Assembly: GCA_045641165.1 (NCBI GenBank) | Contig: JAZUGL010000009.1 | Coordinates: forward strand, 84,212-148,211 | Length of the DNA stretch: 64,000 nucleotides | Source: Hennigella sp045641165 | Lineage (GTDB): Bacteria > Bacillota_I > Bacilli_A > Mycoplasmatales > Mycoplasmoidaceae | Direction: 5' to 3' | Shown: piece after piece, positions 37,759 to 51,258 of the stretch | Layout: every line of letters begins with the position of its first letter | Numbering within the stretch: position 1 is the stretch's first letter | Position numbers and translations under genes: made by a program | The notes under the pieces: generated by a model | Told to the model about the DNA's origin: nothing | What the model saw: the letters and a program-made list of their open reading frames with translations, nothing else | Databases searched by the model: none

Positions 37759-39065
37759 TACAACAAACCCCTAGCTTGAAGTTGCTTTCTAGTTACATCA
37801 GCAACATCATATTTTTTCTCTTTTACAGCCTTAGCCCATTTGCTTATTAGTTTTAAATTAGATTTATGTTTGTATTTGTTTCAAACAATACCAAGAATGT
37901 CAAGTTCTTGCGTGATAGTGTTGTAAACACCATTTGCTTTATTTCAATCTTTTGTTCTAATAGTTAAATTTAACTCTTTAACTTCAGATAAAACACAAGT
38001 TATTGCATTTGGCAAATTTAAATCATCATTCAACGCTTGGCTAAAATCTTTATTTAGAGATGCCTTCTTAATCAATTTAAATTTCTTGTTTACAAGCAAA
38101 TAAGTTTTGGCAACAGCTAAAGAAGAAACTATTCTATTAATTTCATTATTTGCTTCTTCTAATAATTGTTTTGAAAAATTAATAGGATGTTGATATCTTG
38201 TTTTATAGAAGAACCATCTTAAGCCATTAGCATTATCTTTAGTTACTATATCTTTTACAAAGATATAGTTGCCTAACGATTTAGCCATCTTAACGCCATT
38301 AACATTAACATGTCCAACATGCATTCAAACATCTGCTATATCTCTTTTAAATAATGCATAGTTTTGTGCATTTTCGTTTTCGTGATGAGGGAATTTTAAA
38401 TCTACACCACCACCATGAATTGTTACATGATCACCAACTAACAAATTAATTAGAACACAACATTCGGTATGTCATCCAGGACGCCCTTGCGATCAAGGAG
38501 ATTTTCATTTAATCCCTACATCGGTCTTCTTCCATAAAGCAAAATCTAAAGGAAATCTCTTATTTCCTTTATTTGTTTTTCTTGTTCCATCTAATAGTTC
38601 ATCAATATTCTTATGAGATATGTGTCCATAGTTATTTAATTTTTGAATATTAAAATAAACATCACCATCAGAAACATATGCAGAACCATTTTTAATTTGC
38701 TTTTGTATATATTTGATAATGTCATCAATATGTTCAGAAACTTTTGGCATATTAACTTTCTTAATATTGAGAACATTAAAAAGATTTTTGTAAGCAGACA
38801 AATATTTGTTTGCAAGAGTTTTTTCTGAAACTCCAGACTGGATAGCAGCATTAATAATCTTGTCATCCACGTCAGTAATGTTGTGAATATATTTAACCTT
38901 TTTGCCAGTCTTTTCAAGATAACGATATAAAACATCAAATGTTATTAATGGTCTAACATTTCCAATGTGAACATGATTGTAAACTGTAGGACCACAATTA
39001 TAAATTGTGACAGTCTTATTATTTAATTCATGTTTTTTGTTATCGTTCGAGCTTAGGATTTTCAT
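37758..39065 (-). CDS. cysS: Cysteinyl-tRNA synthetase
   Basis: Charges tRNA-Cys. 435 aa, slightly short. Motifs: YNCGPTVYNHVHIGN (zinc Cys and HIGH variant), ITDVDDKI, GRPGWHTECCVLI, HHENENAQ and KMAKSLGN (KMSKS variant). The C-terminal anticodon part is reduced. TGA encodes Trp six times or more. Lies 13 nt after ligA. Confidence 0.95.
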
Positions 39066-39078
39066 AACTATATTATTA

Positions 39079-41058
39079 TCATATCTTTTCTTTAATAATT
39101 GGGATATTTAACTCCATTGCCTTTTTATATTTACTAGAAGTAAAATCGTTAGCAATTAGATAATCGATGTTTTTATTTACTGACCCAAAAAACTTAGCAT
39201 CATACTTTTGTTCCATGATTCTAATAATTTCATTTCTAGGAATATCAAATGAACCAGTAATTACAAAATTCTTTTGATAATATGGACTTGAAGTGTCATA
39301 TTCAAGTTTGATTAATTTAGTGTTGACCCCAACATCTTTAAGATTCTTAATTAAATTCTTATTTGCCTCAACCTTAAAGAAGTCTACGATTGAAGTTGCT
39401 ACAGTTTCACCAACATCTTTAACTTGCGTTAAAGATTCGAGTGTAGCTAGAGCTAAATTATCAATAGTTTGATATTTTTCAGCAAGTACTTTAGCAGTAA
39501 TTGCACCAACATGTCTAATGCCTAAACCATAAATCAATTTATCTAGATTTGCTTTCTTTGAATTTTCAATAGACAAAACTAAATGATCAAACATTTTATC
39601 TTTAATATGTAAATCTGATTGAGTAATTAAATCCCTTTTATCTCTTAGATAATACAAGTCAATAATATTTCTTACGGCTTTAATATCTCAGAGCTTTTCT
39701 AAGATCTTATTACTTAAACCATCTATGTTCATTGCATCTCTATCAGCAAAGTGAACAATGTTTAATAATACTCTTGCTGGGCAATCAATATTTACACAAT
39801 ACTGATCCACTTCGCCTTCAACTTTTTCTAATTTGCTTCCACAGATTGGACAATTTTGTGGTGGTACAAATGCTCTAGCATTATTTGGCCTTTTATTAAT
39901 ATTTGGACCAATAACTTTAGGAATTATTTCCCCAGCTTTAAAGATTTGAACAGTATCACCAATTCTAATGTCTTTAGCCGCGATATATTCTGCATTATGC
40001 AATGTTGCAGCAGAAATAGTTGAACCATCAAGTAAAACCGGAGAAAGATGAGCAACATAGTTGATTCTTCCAGTTCTTCCAACTGTTGTTTCAATACCTT
40101 CTAGTTTTGTTTCAACTACATTTGGTGGGAACTTGTAAGCAATAGCTCATTTAGGAAACTTAGAAGTAAAACCAATTTTTTCATATCAACTAAAGTTATT
40201 AACTTTAATAACCACACCATCAATTGGAAAATCTAAATCATTTTTTGTTTGAGCAATTTTATTTATTGCTTTAATAACTTCCTCAATTCCGTGGCAGATA
40301 GAAATTCCTGGAGCTACATTGAATTTATGTTCTTTTAAAAACTTAATTACTTGTTTTTGTGTTTCTAAACCAAACTGTTTTTCATCTGGAATTTGATAAC
40401 AAAACATTGTAAGATTACGCTTTGCTGTAATCTTAGGATCAAGTTGTCTTAAACTTCCTGACGCAGCATTTCTACAATTAGCAAACTTCTTATCTTCATC
40501 TTCAATTTGATCATTTATTTTCTTAAATTGGGTTTTAGTTAAAAATACTTCTCCTCTAACTTCGATATCATCTTGCAACCCAATTGCAAGAGGGATAGAT
40601 TTAATAGTTTTAACATTGGCTGTTACATCTTCACCAATTAAACCATCTCCTCTTGTGGCGCCAGAGATTAATTTACCATCAGAATAAATTAAACTCATAC
40701 TTAAACCATCAATTTTTGGTTCAACACAATAAACTATATCTTGATTTACACCTATAGCTTTTTTGATATCATTATCAAACTTTCTCATTTCGTCAGCTGA
40801 AAAAGCATTAGCTAATGACATCATTTTGCTTTTGTGTTGGAACTTTTGTAACTTGCTAGAAGCTTGACCACCAACTCTTTGACTAGGACTATCTGGAGTA
40901 ATTAATTCAGGATATTGACTTTCAATTTCAATTAATTGTCTTAAAGTGATGTCATACTCTTCATCACTTACAGTTGGTCTGTTATAAACATAATACTCTT
41001 CATTCCATTTGTTTAGAAGAGTCTTAAGCTTATTAAGTCGATTTTTTATATCTTCCAT
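39079..41058 (-). CDS. ligA: NAD-dependent DNA ligase
   Basis: Seals nicks in replication and repair using NAD. 659 aa, the normal length. Order: Ia domain, nucleotidyltransferase with KIDG (in CVEPKIDGLS), ATRGDGLIGEDVT, OB fold, zinc finger CPICGSKL...QYCVNIDC, helix-hairpin-helix (GLGIRHVGAITAKVLAE, DVGETVATSIVDFF) and a C-terminal BRCT domain (FVITGSFDI..). A long palindrome lies 11 nt before the ATG. Confidence 0.96.
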
Positions 41059-41068
41059 ATAAAATATA

Positions 41069-41100
41069 TAGTATAAAAATTATACATAATTTTTATACTA
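41069..41100. repeat. 32-bp palindrome between the polytopic protein gene and ligA
   Basis: 15-bp arms TAGTATAAAAATTAT / ATAATTTTTATACTA with 2 nt between. It follows the upstream gene's stop by 9 nt and contains TATAAT and TATACT on the minus strand ahead of ligA. It may act as terminator, promoter and operator at once. Confidence 0.6.
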
Positions 41101-41109
41101 ACCATTAAA

Positions 41110-42690
41110 TTAGTATCAGTTGTAAGCCCAATTTTTAACAGGACTAATTTTTGCGTTTCCATTAACTTCTAATAGGAACACAATTATTGGAATAATTAAG
41201 AACATATTTAAGTTTGAAGTATTCAAATTTAATTGACTTCCCAACTTCAAAATATGAATAAATAAAGGGTTGCAAAATAATAGAGCCGTTACAACAACAA
41301 GTTTAATAGCACTATCAGATTTTGTCAAATGATAAAAAGATGTCTTTTTAGTTTTTCTAACAACTATAAAGGTAACAATAATTGCAGCAAAGAAAGCATA
41401 TAAAACCGCATTAAAAATACCAATTGACATATCTGATGTAATAGAAATATTTCATATTTCCCTATATGTAAAAGTTAAGAAATTTCTGTAATTAATATTT
41501 TCTGGTTTTCAGTCGTAAATTTCGTGGAAAATGAAGAAATTTATAACAAACACCAAAGCAATAATTATTCCTAAAGCAACATAAACAATTTTTCCAGAAT
41601 GGTTATAAATTCCTCTTGCTAATTTTGTTTCTCATGCAGGCGTACCCACCTTAAAAAATATAGATAAATTAATGATCATTAAAACTAAATATAGTGCCTG
41701 CATAGTAGCTAAGAATCAATATGTATATATTGATAATGACAGTAGGCCAAAAATAGATAGCATTAAAGGCCAAGTTAGACAAATTAAATAGTTGATAGAA
41801 TTTTCTTGGTTTCTAATTGCTCAATAAATACTATAAAGCCATAATGCAATCACTAAGAAATAAGCCCCAGGACTTGTTGCTAGCATAGCTAACATTAAGA
41901 TAGTTAAGAAACCCAATTTAAATTTTCCATATGATTTTTCTTGCAACAAAACAAGAAGGAAAATAGTTAATTCTAACATCAATCAAGCATCAGGAACAGC
42001 ATATGATTCAATAAAAGCTAATGTCACAATGACATTAAATAAAACAATTATCAAACTAAATATTGTTCTGGCCATTGAGCTTTGTTTGTTAGTTAATCAT
42101 TGGACCATACAACCAACTATTATGCTTGCACATATTGCTCACGATCAATTACAAAATTGTTCAGCCTGGAATACATCTGTTACATGAAAAACATTTAATC
42201 AAATAATGTTTAAAACATTATTTGCACAAAAGTTTGTGATTACATCTGTTTCATTTAATCCAAATCAAATATATCCATCGACTGAGCTAGGTATATTTTC
42301 TAGTGTTTGATGCCAATAAAGTGCAAAGGAAGATTTAAATTCTCTAAAACATAAAAAGCTAATAACTAGAGTTATTCCCACACCCAAACTAAAGAACAAA
42401 ACTTTCTTTCAATCAAAATGGGAAGTGATAAAAATGTACCTCCAATTTGCTATGTAAGCAATAGCTAAAAAACACTGGATAATTCCAAAAACCATCCCAT
42501 AAATTAAGATGCTGACTTTACCAATGTAAAGTCATGAAGAAATAATGTATGTTATTACTAATAAAACAAAGAAACCAATAATTGTATCAAAACAACTATT
42601 GCTACTTATTTTTCATCTTTTGATTAATCTTCCAATGAAGAAAGCATTAAGCAAATAAACTAGTGGTGCTATAAAAATCGCAGCTATCAT
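41110..42690 (-). CDS. Large polytopic membrane protein, unknown function
   Basis: 526 aa with about 12-14 hydrophobic helices and no recognised motif; broken under the standard code by about 18 TGA Trp codons. A stretch at about 120-165 with WFGLNETDV and several Trp is probably extracellular. The architecture (many helices, an early outside loop) resembles membrane glycosyltransferases or DUF6077-type proteins, but I see no catalytic Asp motif and do not assign it. ATG 42690 is 7 nt after TATAAT, predicted leaderless. Confidence 0.7.
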
Positions 42691-42697
42691 TGATTGA

Positions 42698-42703
42698 ATT
42701 ATA
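42698..42703 (-). promoter_or_regulatory. -10 box of the polytopic protein gene, 7 nt from the ATG
   Basis: TATAAT followed by TCAATCA and ATG on the minus strand, without SD; directly after the tRNA-Gly terminator. Confidence 0.6.
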
Positions 42704-42708
42704 AAAAA

Positions 42709-42734
42709 TAAAAGTAGGTATAACCTACTTTTTT
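42709..42734 (-). terminator. Terminator after tRNA-Gly
   Basis: AAAAGTAGGT-ATA-ACCTACTTTT stem with T-run on the minus strand. Confidence 0.75.
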
Positions 42735-42736
42735 AA

Positions 42737-42810
42737 TGGAGCAGATGACGAGAATCAAACTCGCGTATCGACCTTGGCAAGGTCGCATTCTATCATTGAA
42801 TTACATCTGC
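42737..42810 (-). tRNA. trnG: tRNA-Gly(GCC) with A19-T56, CCA encoded
   Basis: Acceptor GCAGATG/CATCTGC, D-arm ATTC-AATGATA-GAAT, anticodon stem CGACC/GGTCG with loop TTGCCAA, T-arm GCGAG-TTTGATT-CTCGT, T73 and CCA. The D-loop has G18-A19 where tRNA-Gly normally has GG, and T-loop position 56 is T, not C: a matched change. Confidence 0.92.
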
Positions 42811-42942
42811 ATTTGCTTATTAATTATAACTAACAAAAAGATTTTTATTAGTTTTATTGGAATTAATGTATAATTAAAAAACTTATGTATTATTTTAATG
42901 TAAAAAAATAATATATATATTATTTAGGGGTGCAAGAATTAT

Positions 42943-45900
42943 ATGGCAAAAGATACAAGATTTGTGGAAAAGAAAATCGCAAACCTAGTTACTAGACGTG
43001 ACTATTCAAAACAACAAGTTGATTTTGAAGAACCAGATCTATTAGCTATTCAAAGAGAATCTTATAAAGAATTCTTAGAAGATGAAGAAAAAGGTGTTAA
43101 AGGTTTAATTGCGAGTTATTTTCCAATTAGACACACTAAGAACAACACACATGAAGTAATTTTCTTAGGTGCCAAACTTGAAAAAGAGGGAGCCTACACT
43201 GAAACAGAAGCAAGATATGAAGGTAAAACATTTGAAAGACCTTTGTATGTAGACTTAGGACTTAAAAACAACGAAACAGGTGAAGTTAAAAGAGTTTTAA
43301 AAAGAAAACCAAAAAAGAACGATGACTCTAAAAAAGTAGAGCTTGAAAGTCATGATGGTATTTTCTTTGCTAACATTCCAATGATGACAAGCAATGGAAC
43401 ATTTATCATCAACGGAATTGAGAAATTTGTAATTTCTCAAACAGTAAGATCTCCTGGTGCTTATGTTCTTTCTAAGAGCCAAATTAAACTTGGTGGAAAG
43501 AAAAAAGTTGTTGAGGGTTATGTTTGTGAAATGTTTCCAAACAAGGGAACTATGATGAACTTCTGAATTGATGACCGTAAAATGGACAACCCTATTTTGA
43601 AAGTTGTTGCAAGAAACTCATCTGGTGAAAATGCTGTAACATTCTCTGCTACTCAATTACTTAAAGCTTTTGGTTTAAAACAAAATGTTATTCAAGAAAT
43701 CTTTGGTGGTTCAGAAGTTATTACTAAAACATTAGCTGCTGATAAAACACCAAAGTCTTTTGGTTCAAAATTTGAAGGATGCTATCACCACGACGTTATT
43801 GGTGATAACCCTGTTATCAATGCAATTAGAAAAGATGTTGACAAAGAATATACAAAACTTTTAAATGCCAACAATGGTTCTAAACCATCTAAAGCAGACA
43901 TGAAAACAACTGGTTTACCTATTGATAGAAAAATTCGTGAACTTGTTTGAGATTGAAATGAGCTAGAAAAAGAAAAAGCTTCTATTGAAGCCCAACTTGT
44001 TGCAAATCCAACTGATAAAGCAATTAAAGCAAAACAAATTGAATTGATTAAGAAGATTAGAGAAGCAAAAGAAGACATCATCACTGAAAAAGCAGCAATG
44101 GATATCATCAACTTGCTTGGTCTAAGCAAGAGACCAACTGAACAACTTTCAGTTGAGTTTAAAGATTTTAGTTATCAAGATTACTTGATTAGACACTTTA
44201 TGACTAAGAAGTCTTTTGATATTGCTTCAGCTGGTAGAAGCAAATTAAACCAAAAGCTTCGTGTAACAGAAAGACTTTATCAAAAAGTTTTAGCTAACGA
44301 TATTTTAACTAAGCAAGGAAAAGTGTTCATGAAAAAAGGAACACTTATTACTAAGAACGAAATTAATGAAATTAAACAAGCAATTTCTGGTGGTCATTTA
44401 GATATTGCTAAGAAATATGACATCTTTGGTGATAAAGCTTCTAGCTTTGTAAAAGCTAAAAAGAACAAAATTGAAAGAGAAATGGTTCTTGAAACTATTG
44501 ATATCTTCCCAGACAACCACATTTGAGATGAAGGCTCAATTAACATTATTGGTATTTCTCCAACATCAAATGCTGAAACATTATTGTTGAGCGATATTAT
44601 TGCCATGATTTCTTATGCAATCAACTTACCACACAACATTGGTAACTATGATGATATTGATCATTTAGGTAATAAGAGATTAAGATTAATCTCTGAACAA
44701 TTCTTAAATAAACTAAACGCAGGTATGGGACGTGTACAAAAACACATTCTTGAAAAACTTGCAAGTTTATCTACACCTACAATGAATGAAGAACAAAAGG
44801 CCAAGAAATCTAAAGCCGGAATTAAAGGTATTGTTAACACAAAACCTTTCCAACAAGTTGTTAAAGCATTCTTTAACTCTTACCAATTAACTCAATTCAT
44901 TGATCAACAAAACCCATTATCAGAATTAACTAACAAACGTAGAATTTCAGCTATGGGTGATGGTGGTATTAGAAGAGAAGACCCTAACTTGAACATCCGT
45001 GATGTTCACTACAGTCACTATGGTCGTATCTGTCCAATTGAAACACCAGAAGGTATGAACATTGGTCTTATCATGTCTTTAGCAAGTTTTGCTAAAGTTG
45101 ATAAAAACGGTTTCATTGTTTCACCTTACTACATTGTAGAAGACGGTGTTATCACTAACAAAATTAGATGATTAAATGCTGCACAAGAAGATGAATATGT
45201 TATTGGTGAATCATCTATCCCTCATGAAGACGATGGAAGAATTACAACAAAAGCTAAAGTTGTTGGACGTTATAGAGGAATGCAAGAACTTTATAATGCA
45301 AAAGAAATCAATTACATTGATGTTAACCCAAGACAAGTGGTTTCTATTGCTGCTTCAACTATTCCATTCTTGGAAAATGACGATACAGCAAGAGCCCTAA
45401 TGGGATCTAACATGCAACGTCAAGCATTACCGTTGTTAAGACCATATGCTCCGCTTGTAGGAACTGGTGCAGAATATAAAATTGCTCACGACTCTGGTTT
45501 AAACATTCTTGCAAAAGAAGATGGTGAAGTTACTGCAGTTGATGGTAACCACATTGTGGTTAAAAATAAAAATGGTGAAAATGATAAGTATGATTTAGTT
45601 AAATATCGTAAGACCAACCAATCTACTTGCAACAACCAATTGCCAATTGTTGAAATTGGTCAAAAAGTTAAGCAAGGACAAGTTATTGCTGATGGTCCTG
45701 CAATGTTTAATGGTGAACTTGCAATCGGAAGAAACCCAATTATTGCTTATACAACATGACATGGTTACAACTTCGAAGATGCCATTGTTATTTCTAAACG
45801 TTTAGTACAAGATGATTGATATACATCAATCTCAATTGAAGAATATGAATGTAAATGTTCAAGAATTACTAAGCTAAATGCTGATGAAGAAATCACAAGA

Positions 45901-47259
45901 GATTTACCAAACGTTTCTGAAGATGTTAAGACATATCTTGATGAAGACGGAATCATCATGATTGGCGCTGAAGTTAAAGAAGGAGACATCCTTGTTGGTA
46001 GAATTTCACCTAAAGGTGCTACTGATTATTCACCAGAAGAAAAACTATTGAATGCTATCTTTGGCAACAAATCTCATGGTTATAAAGATTCATCTTTAAA
46101 AGTTCCTCACGGTGGTGAAGGTACTGTTATTGGTATTAAGAGATTTACAAGCAAAGATGGATATCTATTTGATGATGAAACCATTGAAGTTATCAAAGTT
46201 TATATTGCACAAAAACGTAAACTTCAAATTGGTGACAAGATGTCAGGTAGACATGGTAACAAGGGAACAATTTCTAAAATTGTTCCAGTGGAAGATATGC
46301 CACACCTACCAGATGGTACGCCAGTTGATATTTTATTATCACCTCTAGGTGTTCCTAGCCGTATGAACATTGGTCAGATCCTTGAAGTTCACTTAGGATG
46401 AGCAATGAGAAACATTGCTAAGAAAAAACTATTTGAATTAGTTGATAGCAAAGCTAGAGCAAGCGAATATTGTCAATTATTTGGTATGTCATCTATTCGT
46501 GCTCAATTGTTAAAAGACGAATGTCTTGATTACTTTAAAAAGAATAAGATCAATACTTTCAAAGACTTTAGTGATATTGACTTAACAATTATTTTAAATA
46601 AAGTTGGTATGAGTCAAGAAGACTTATCATACAAAGCATCAACTCCTGTATTCTGCGGCGCTAAGCTTGATGATATATCTGCAGCTTTAGCTGAAGTTGG
46701 TATTGATGCTTCTAAAACAAGAGCTAAAACAAAACTTATTGATGGTCAAACTGGTGAATACTTTGACGGTGAAATCACTGTTGGTGTAATGTACATGTTA
46801 AAACTAGACCACATGGTTGATGATAAAGTTCATGCTAGAGCTATTGGTCCTTATTCTAAGGTTAACCAACAACCACTTGGTGGTAGAAGTCAAAATGGTG
46901 GTCAAAGATTTGGTGAAATGGAAGTTTGAGCACTTGAAGCATATGGTGCAACTCACAACTTAAGAGAAATCTTAACTGTTAAGTCTGACGACGAAGATGG
47001 AAGAAACAGAACTTACAACGCTATTATTAAAGGTCTACACTTGCCAAAAACTTCATTGCCTGCATCATTTAAGTTATTAACTAAACAATTACAAGGATTG
47101 TGTATGAGCATGACAGTATATGATCAACAAGGTAATAAGCACGATATGAATGAGTACTCAAAGAGTACATTGTCAGATGAAGACATCCAAGAAGCAAAAC
47201 GTGCTACTCAAGTTGAAGAGGTTGAAACATCTGAAACCTCAGAATATCAAGGATTATAG
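42943..47259 (+). CDS. rpoB: DNA-directed RNA polymerase beta subunit
   Basis: 1438 aa, longer than the 1180 of Bacillus but usual for mollicutes. Conserved blocks: GTFIINGIEKFVISQ, the rifampicin region FIDQQNPLSELTNKRRISAMGDGGI, RICPIETPEGMNIGLI, GDKMSGRHGNKG and the C-terminal GGRSQNGGQRFGEMEVWALEAYGA. An extra acidic tail after the core ends SETSEYQGL. SD-like GGGGTG before the ATG. About ten TGA Trp. Followed by rpoC after 15 nt. The usual rplJ-rplL neighbours are absent. Confidence 0.98.
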
Positions 47260-47274
47260 AAAGGAGAAACAATT

Positions 47275-50200
47275 ATGATTAAGAACGCAAAAAATATTAA
47301 TGTTAAAAATATTAAAGCTTTACAAATTACTTTAGCTTCTCCTGAACAAATCCTTAAATGAGCAAGAGGAACTGAAATAACTAAGTCAGAAACAATCAAC
47401 TATAAATCATTTAAACCTGAACCGGGTGGTTTATTCTGTGAAGCTGTCTTTGGTCCTACCAAAGACTACGAATGCTATTGTGGTAAATACAAAAAACAAA
47501 AATACCAAAATAGAGTTTGTGAAAAATGTGGTGTAGAAATTATTCAATCATGTGTAAGACGTGATAGAATGAGCTGCATTAAGCTTGCTTATCCTTGTAC
47601 ACACATTTGAATGTCTAAGGAACTTCCTAACCCTTCTAAGATTTCTTTATTGCTTGGTATGAGCTATAAAGAAGTTGAACAAGTTGTTTATTTTGAAAAC
47701 TATGTTGTTTTGAAAAATGATAACGCAAAATCTAAATTCTATAAGAAATGTGAAATTATTCCTATTGCTGATGCTAAATTAAATGAAAAAGCAAGAGCAA
47801 GAATTATGGATGCTTTAGCTGAAGTAGCTAAAAAGATTGAAAAACAAATAGTTCAATTAAACAAAAATCAAAAGAAAAACATGGAAGAGATCAAAGAATT
47901 ACAATTTGATCACGAATATGCTTTAGCTACAAAAGAAGCTTTAGCTGATACTACTTTACCATTCTCTATTCACACAGTATTTGCTTTATTAAAGAAACAC
48001 CTAGACATTGAAATAGGTATTGGTTCTGCTGCCATTAAACGTTTATTGTCAGAAGTTAATTTAAAAAATAGATTAAAAGAAGTTAACTACCAATTATCTA
48101 GAGTTAGCCCATCTAACCCTAAATTTAACAAGTTAATGAATTGTTTACAATTAATTAAATGATTCTTAAGTTCTAAGATTAAACCTGAATGAATGGTACT
48201 TGATTACATTCCTGTTACACCACCAGATACAAGACCTATGGTGCAACTTGAAAATGGTAGATTCACTACAAGTGATATTAACAACTTCTACCGTAAGATT
48301 ATTATTAGAAACGAACGTTTAAAAAGAATGATGGAAGAACAAACTCCAGAAATCATCCTTAACAACGAACGTAGAATGTTACAAGAATCTGTTGACGCAT
48401 TATTAGATAATGCTTCAAGAAATAAACCAGCTGTATCTAAAGATAGAAGACCACTTAAGTCATTAACAGACCACTTAAAAGGTAAACAAGGTCTATTTAG
48501 ACAAAACTTACTTGGTAAACGTGTTGACTATTCAGGACGTTCAGTAATTGTTGTTGGTCCAGATCTAAAGATGTACCAAGCAGGTATTCCATCTGTAATG
48601 TTACTTGAACTTTTAAAACCATTCATTATTCATGAACTTATCAAGAAAGTTGATGACAATGGTTTGGAAATTAAACCAATTGCTAACAATGTTAAGACTG
48701 CTGAAAAGATGATTACTAAACAAGATAATCATATTTGACCAATCTTAGATAAGATTGTTAAACAACACCCAGTGTTACTTAACCGTGCTCCTACACTTCA
48801 CCGTTTAGGTGTACAAGCATTCGAACCTAAGATTATTGATGGTAAAGCCATTAGACTTCACCCACTAGTTACAACAGCGTTCAACGCTGACTTCGATGGT
48901 GACCAAATGGGTGTTTATGTACCACTTTCTAAAGAAGCCATTGCTGAAGCAAGAAGTATTTTGCTTGCTAGCTGACACATTTTAGGACCTAAAGACGGTA
49001 AACCAGTTATTACACCTACACAAGATATGATTCTTGGTGCTTATTACATTTCTCAAGAAGAAAAAGGTGCTAAAGGTGAAGGAACTATCTTTGTTGATAG
49101 TGATGAAGCTAAAAGAGCTTATGCTCTTGGTCAAGTTGACTTACATGCAATTGTTGGTGTAAGAACTGACTCTTATAAAGATAAAACATTAGTTGCTAAA
49201 GACTTTGACAAAGCAATTAATATGAAAGGTCTTCCTTCTACATGCATCATGATTACATCTGTAGGAAAATTGATCTTTAATGATATTTTGCCTGAATCAA
49301 TGACATATATTAATGATGGCAAAGACATAAACACTGTTGATAAAGACAGATTAGTTCCTGCTGGTACTGATGTTAGAAAGATTATTGATAAGATTAGCCC
49401 TGCTAATCCATTCACAAAGAAAACATTACAAAGCATTGTAAATGCTTTATATACTAAATTCCCGGTTGAAGTTGTTGCTAAAACAATGGATGCAATTAAA
49501 GACACAGGATTTACATATTCAACTAAATCTTCTGTTACTATTTCTGCTTTTGACTTACCAGGATACCACAAGAAGACTGAATACTTTAAAGATGCAGATG
49601 CTAAAGTCGCAAGACTAAAGAAACAATTTGAAAAAGGTTTATTAACAGACGATGAAAGATATACACGTGTTGTTAGAATCTGATCAGATGTTAAAGATGT
49701 CGTTACAGGCGATATTAAACAAATTTTAGCTGCAGATGTTAATAGAAATAACCCAGTTATTATTATGGCTAACTCAGGTGCCAGAGGTAATGAATCTAAC
49801 TTTACACAGTTACTTGGTATGCGTGGTTTGATGTCAAAATCTTATAACTACGAACAAAAGAATGCTAAGTCTAATGTAATTAAGGATACTATTGAAACTC
49901 CAATTAAACACTCATTCCTTGATGGTTTAACAATTTCTGAATACTTCAATGCATCTTATGGTGCAAGAAAAGGTATGGCAGATACTGCCATGAAAACATC
50001 TAGATCTGGTTACATGACTAGAAAACTAGTAGATGCTGCACAAGAAATCATTGTTACAGAAGAAGACTGTGGAACACCTGTTGGTTTAAAAGTTTCTGCT
50101 ATTAGAGATATTAAACAAAATACTCAAATCGAATCATTAGCTGAAAGAATTGAAAACAGATTTGCATTTGAAGACATCATTAATCCTAAGAATAATGATG

Positions 50201-51222
50201 TACTTGTAGCTAAGAATGAAATTATTACTCCAGCTATGGCTGCTAAGATTGAAAAACTTGGTATTAAAGAAGTTACTGTTAGATCAGTATTACATTGTCA
50301 ATCTAAAAACGGTGTATGTCAAAAATGTTTTGGTAATGACCTAACAACAAACAAACCTGTTGAAATTGGTACAGCTATTGGTGTAATTGCTGCCCAATCT
50401 ATCGGTGAACCAGGTACACAACTTAACATGAGAACATTCCATACTGGTGGTGTTTCTTCTAAAGAAGGTTCAATCGCCCAAGGTTTTGAAAGACTAAAAC
50501 AATTGTTTGATTTAGTTCCTCCAGCTGAAAGAGAACTTGCTTTAATTTCTAACATTGAAGGTAAAGTAACTAAGATTGAAGATACTGAAACCGGTAAACT
50601 AATTACAATTAAATCTGGTATTGAAGAAAAGAAATTTGCGACAAACCTATCACAAGTTGTAAGAGTTGAAAAAGGCGATGAAGTTCACTTAGGTGACAAA
50701 ATTACTGAAGGTTCTATCAATATTAAAGAATTACTAAAAATTGCTGGTATTGAAGAAGTTAGAAACTATTTGATTAAAGAAGTTCAAAAGGTTTATAGAC
50801 TTCAAGGTATTGACATTTCAGATAAGTACGTAGAAATCATTGTTAGACAATTAACTAATAAAATGAAAATACGTAACCCTGGCGATAGTGATTACTTTAT
50901 TGGTCAAACAACTGATATTAATAGCTTTACAGAAGTATGCAACAAATTATTTGCCGAAGGCAAAACATTACCCACAGCAACTAATGAAATTTATGGTCTA
51001 GATGATGTTGCAACAACAAAAACTGGTCCATTCTTAGCTGCTGCAAGTTTCCAAGATACAAAGAAAATCTTGACAGATGCTTGTATTAGAGGTGATGTTG
51101 ATACATTATCTGGTTTGAAAGAAAACGTTATGATTGGTAACTTATTACCAGCCGGAACTGGTTTAATGGAATCAGAAGATATTATTAAACTTGGTGACGA
51201 AATGTACAAAAAAGAGTATTAA
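47275..51222 (+). CDS. rpoC: DNA-directed RNA polymerase beta' subunit
   Basis: 1315 aa. N-terminal zinc ribbon (CYCGKYK...RVCEKCGVE), catalytic NADFDGDQMG with three Mg-binding Asp, bridge helix/trigger loop region (MANSGARGNESNFTQLLGMRGLM, IAAQSIGEPGTQLNMRTFHTGG) and second zinc site CGTPVG...CQSKNGVCQKCFG. TGA Trp at several sites. SD AAAGGAG. The C-terminus is followed by rplM after 36 nt. Confidence 0.98.
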
Positions 51223-51258
51223 TATAGCCACAAATAAGATAAAATAAAAGGAGTATTT

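Noticed and set aside
49173..49571. 132-codon minus-strand frame within rpoC
   Set aside because: Antisense shadow of rpoC; composition mirrors the coding strand.
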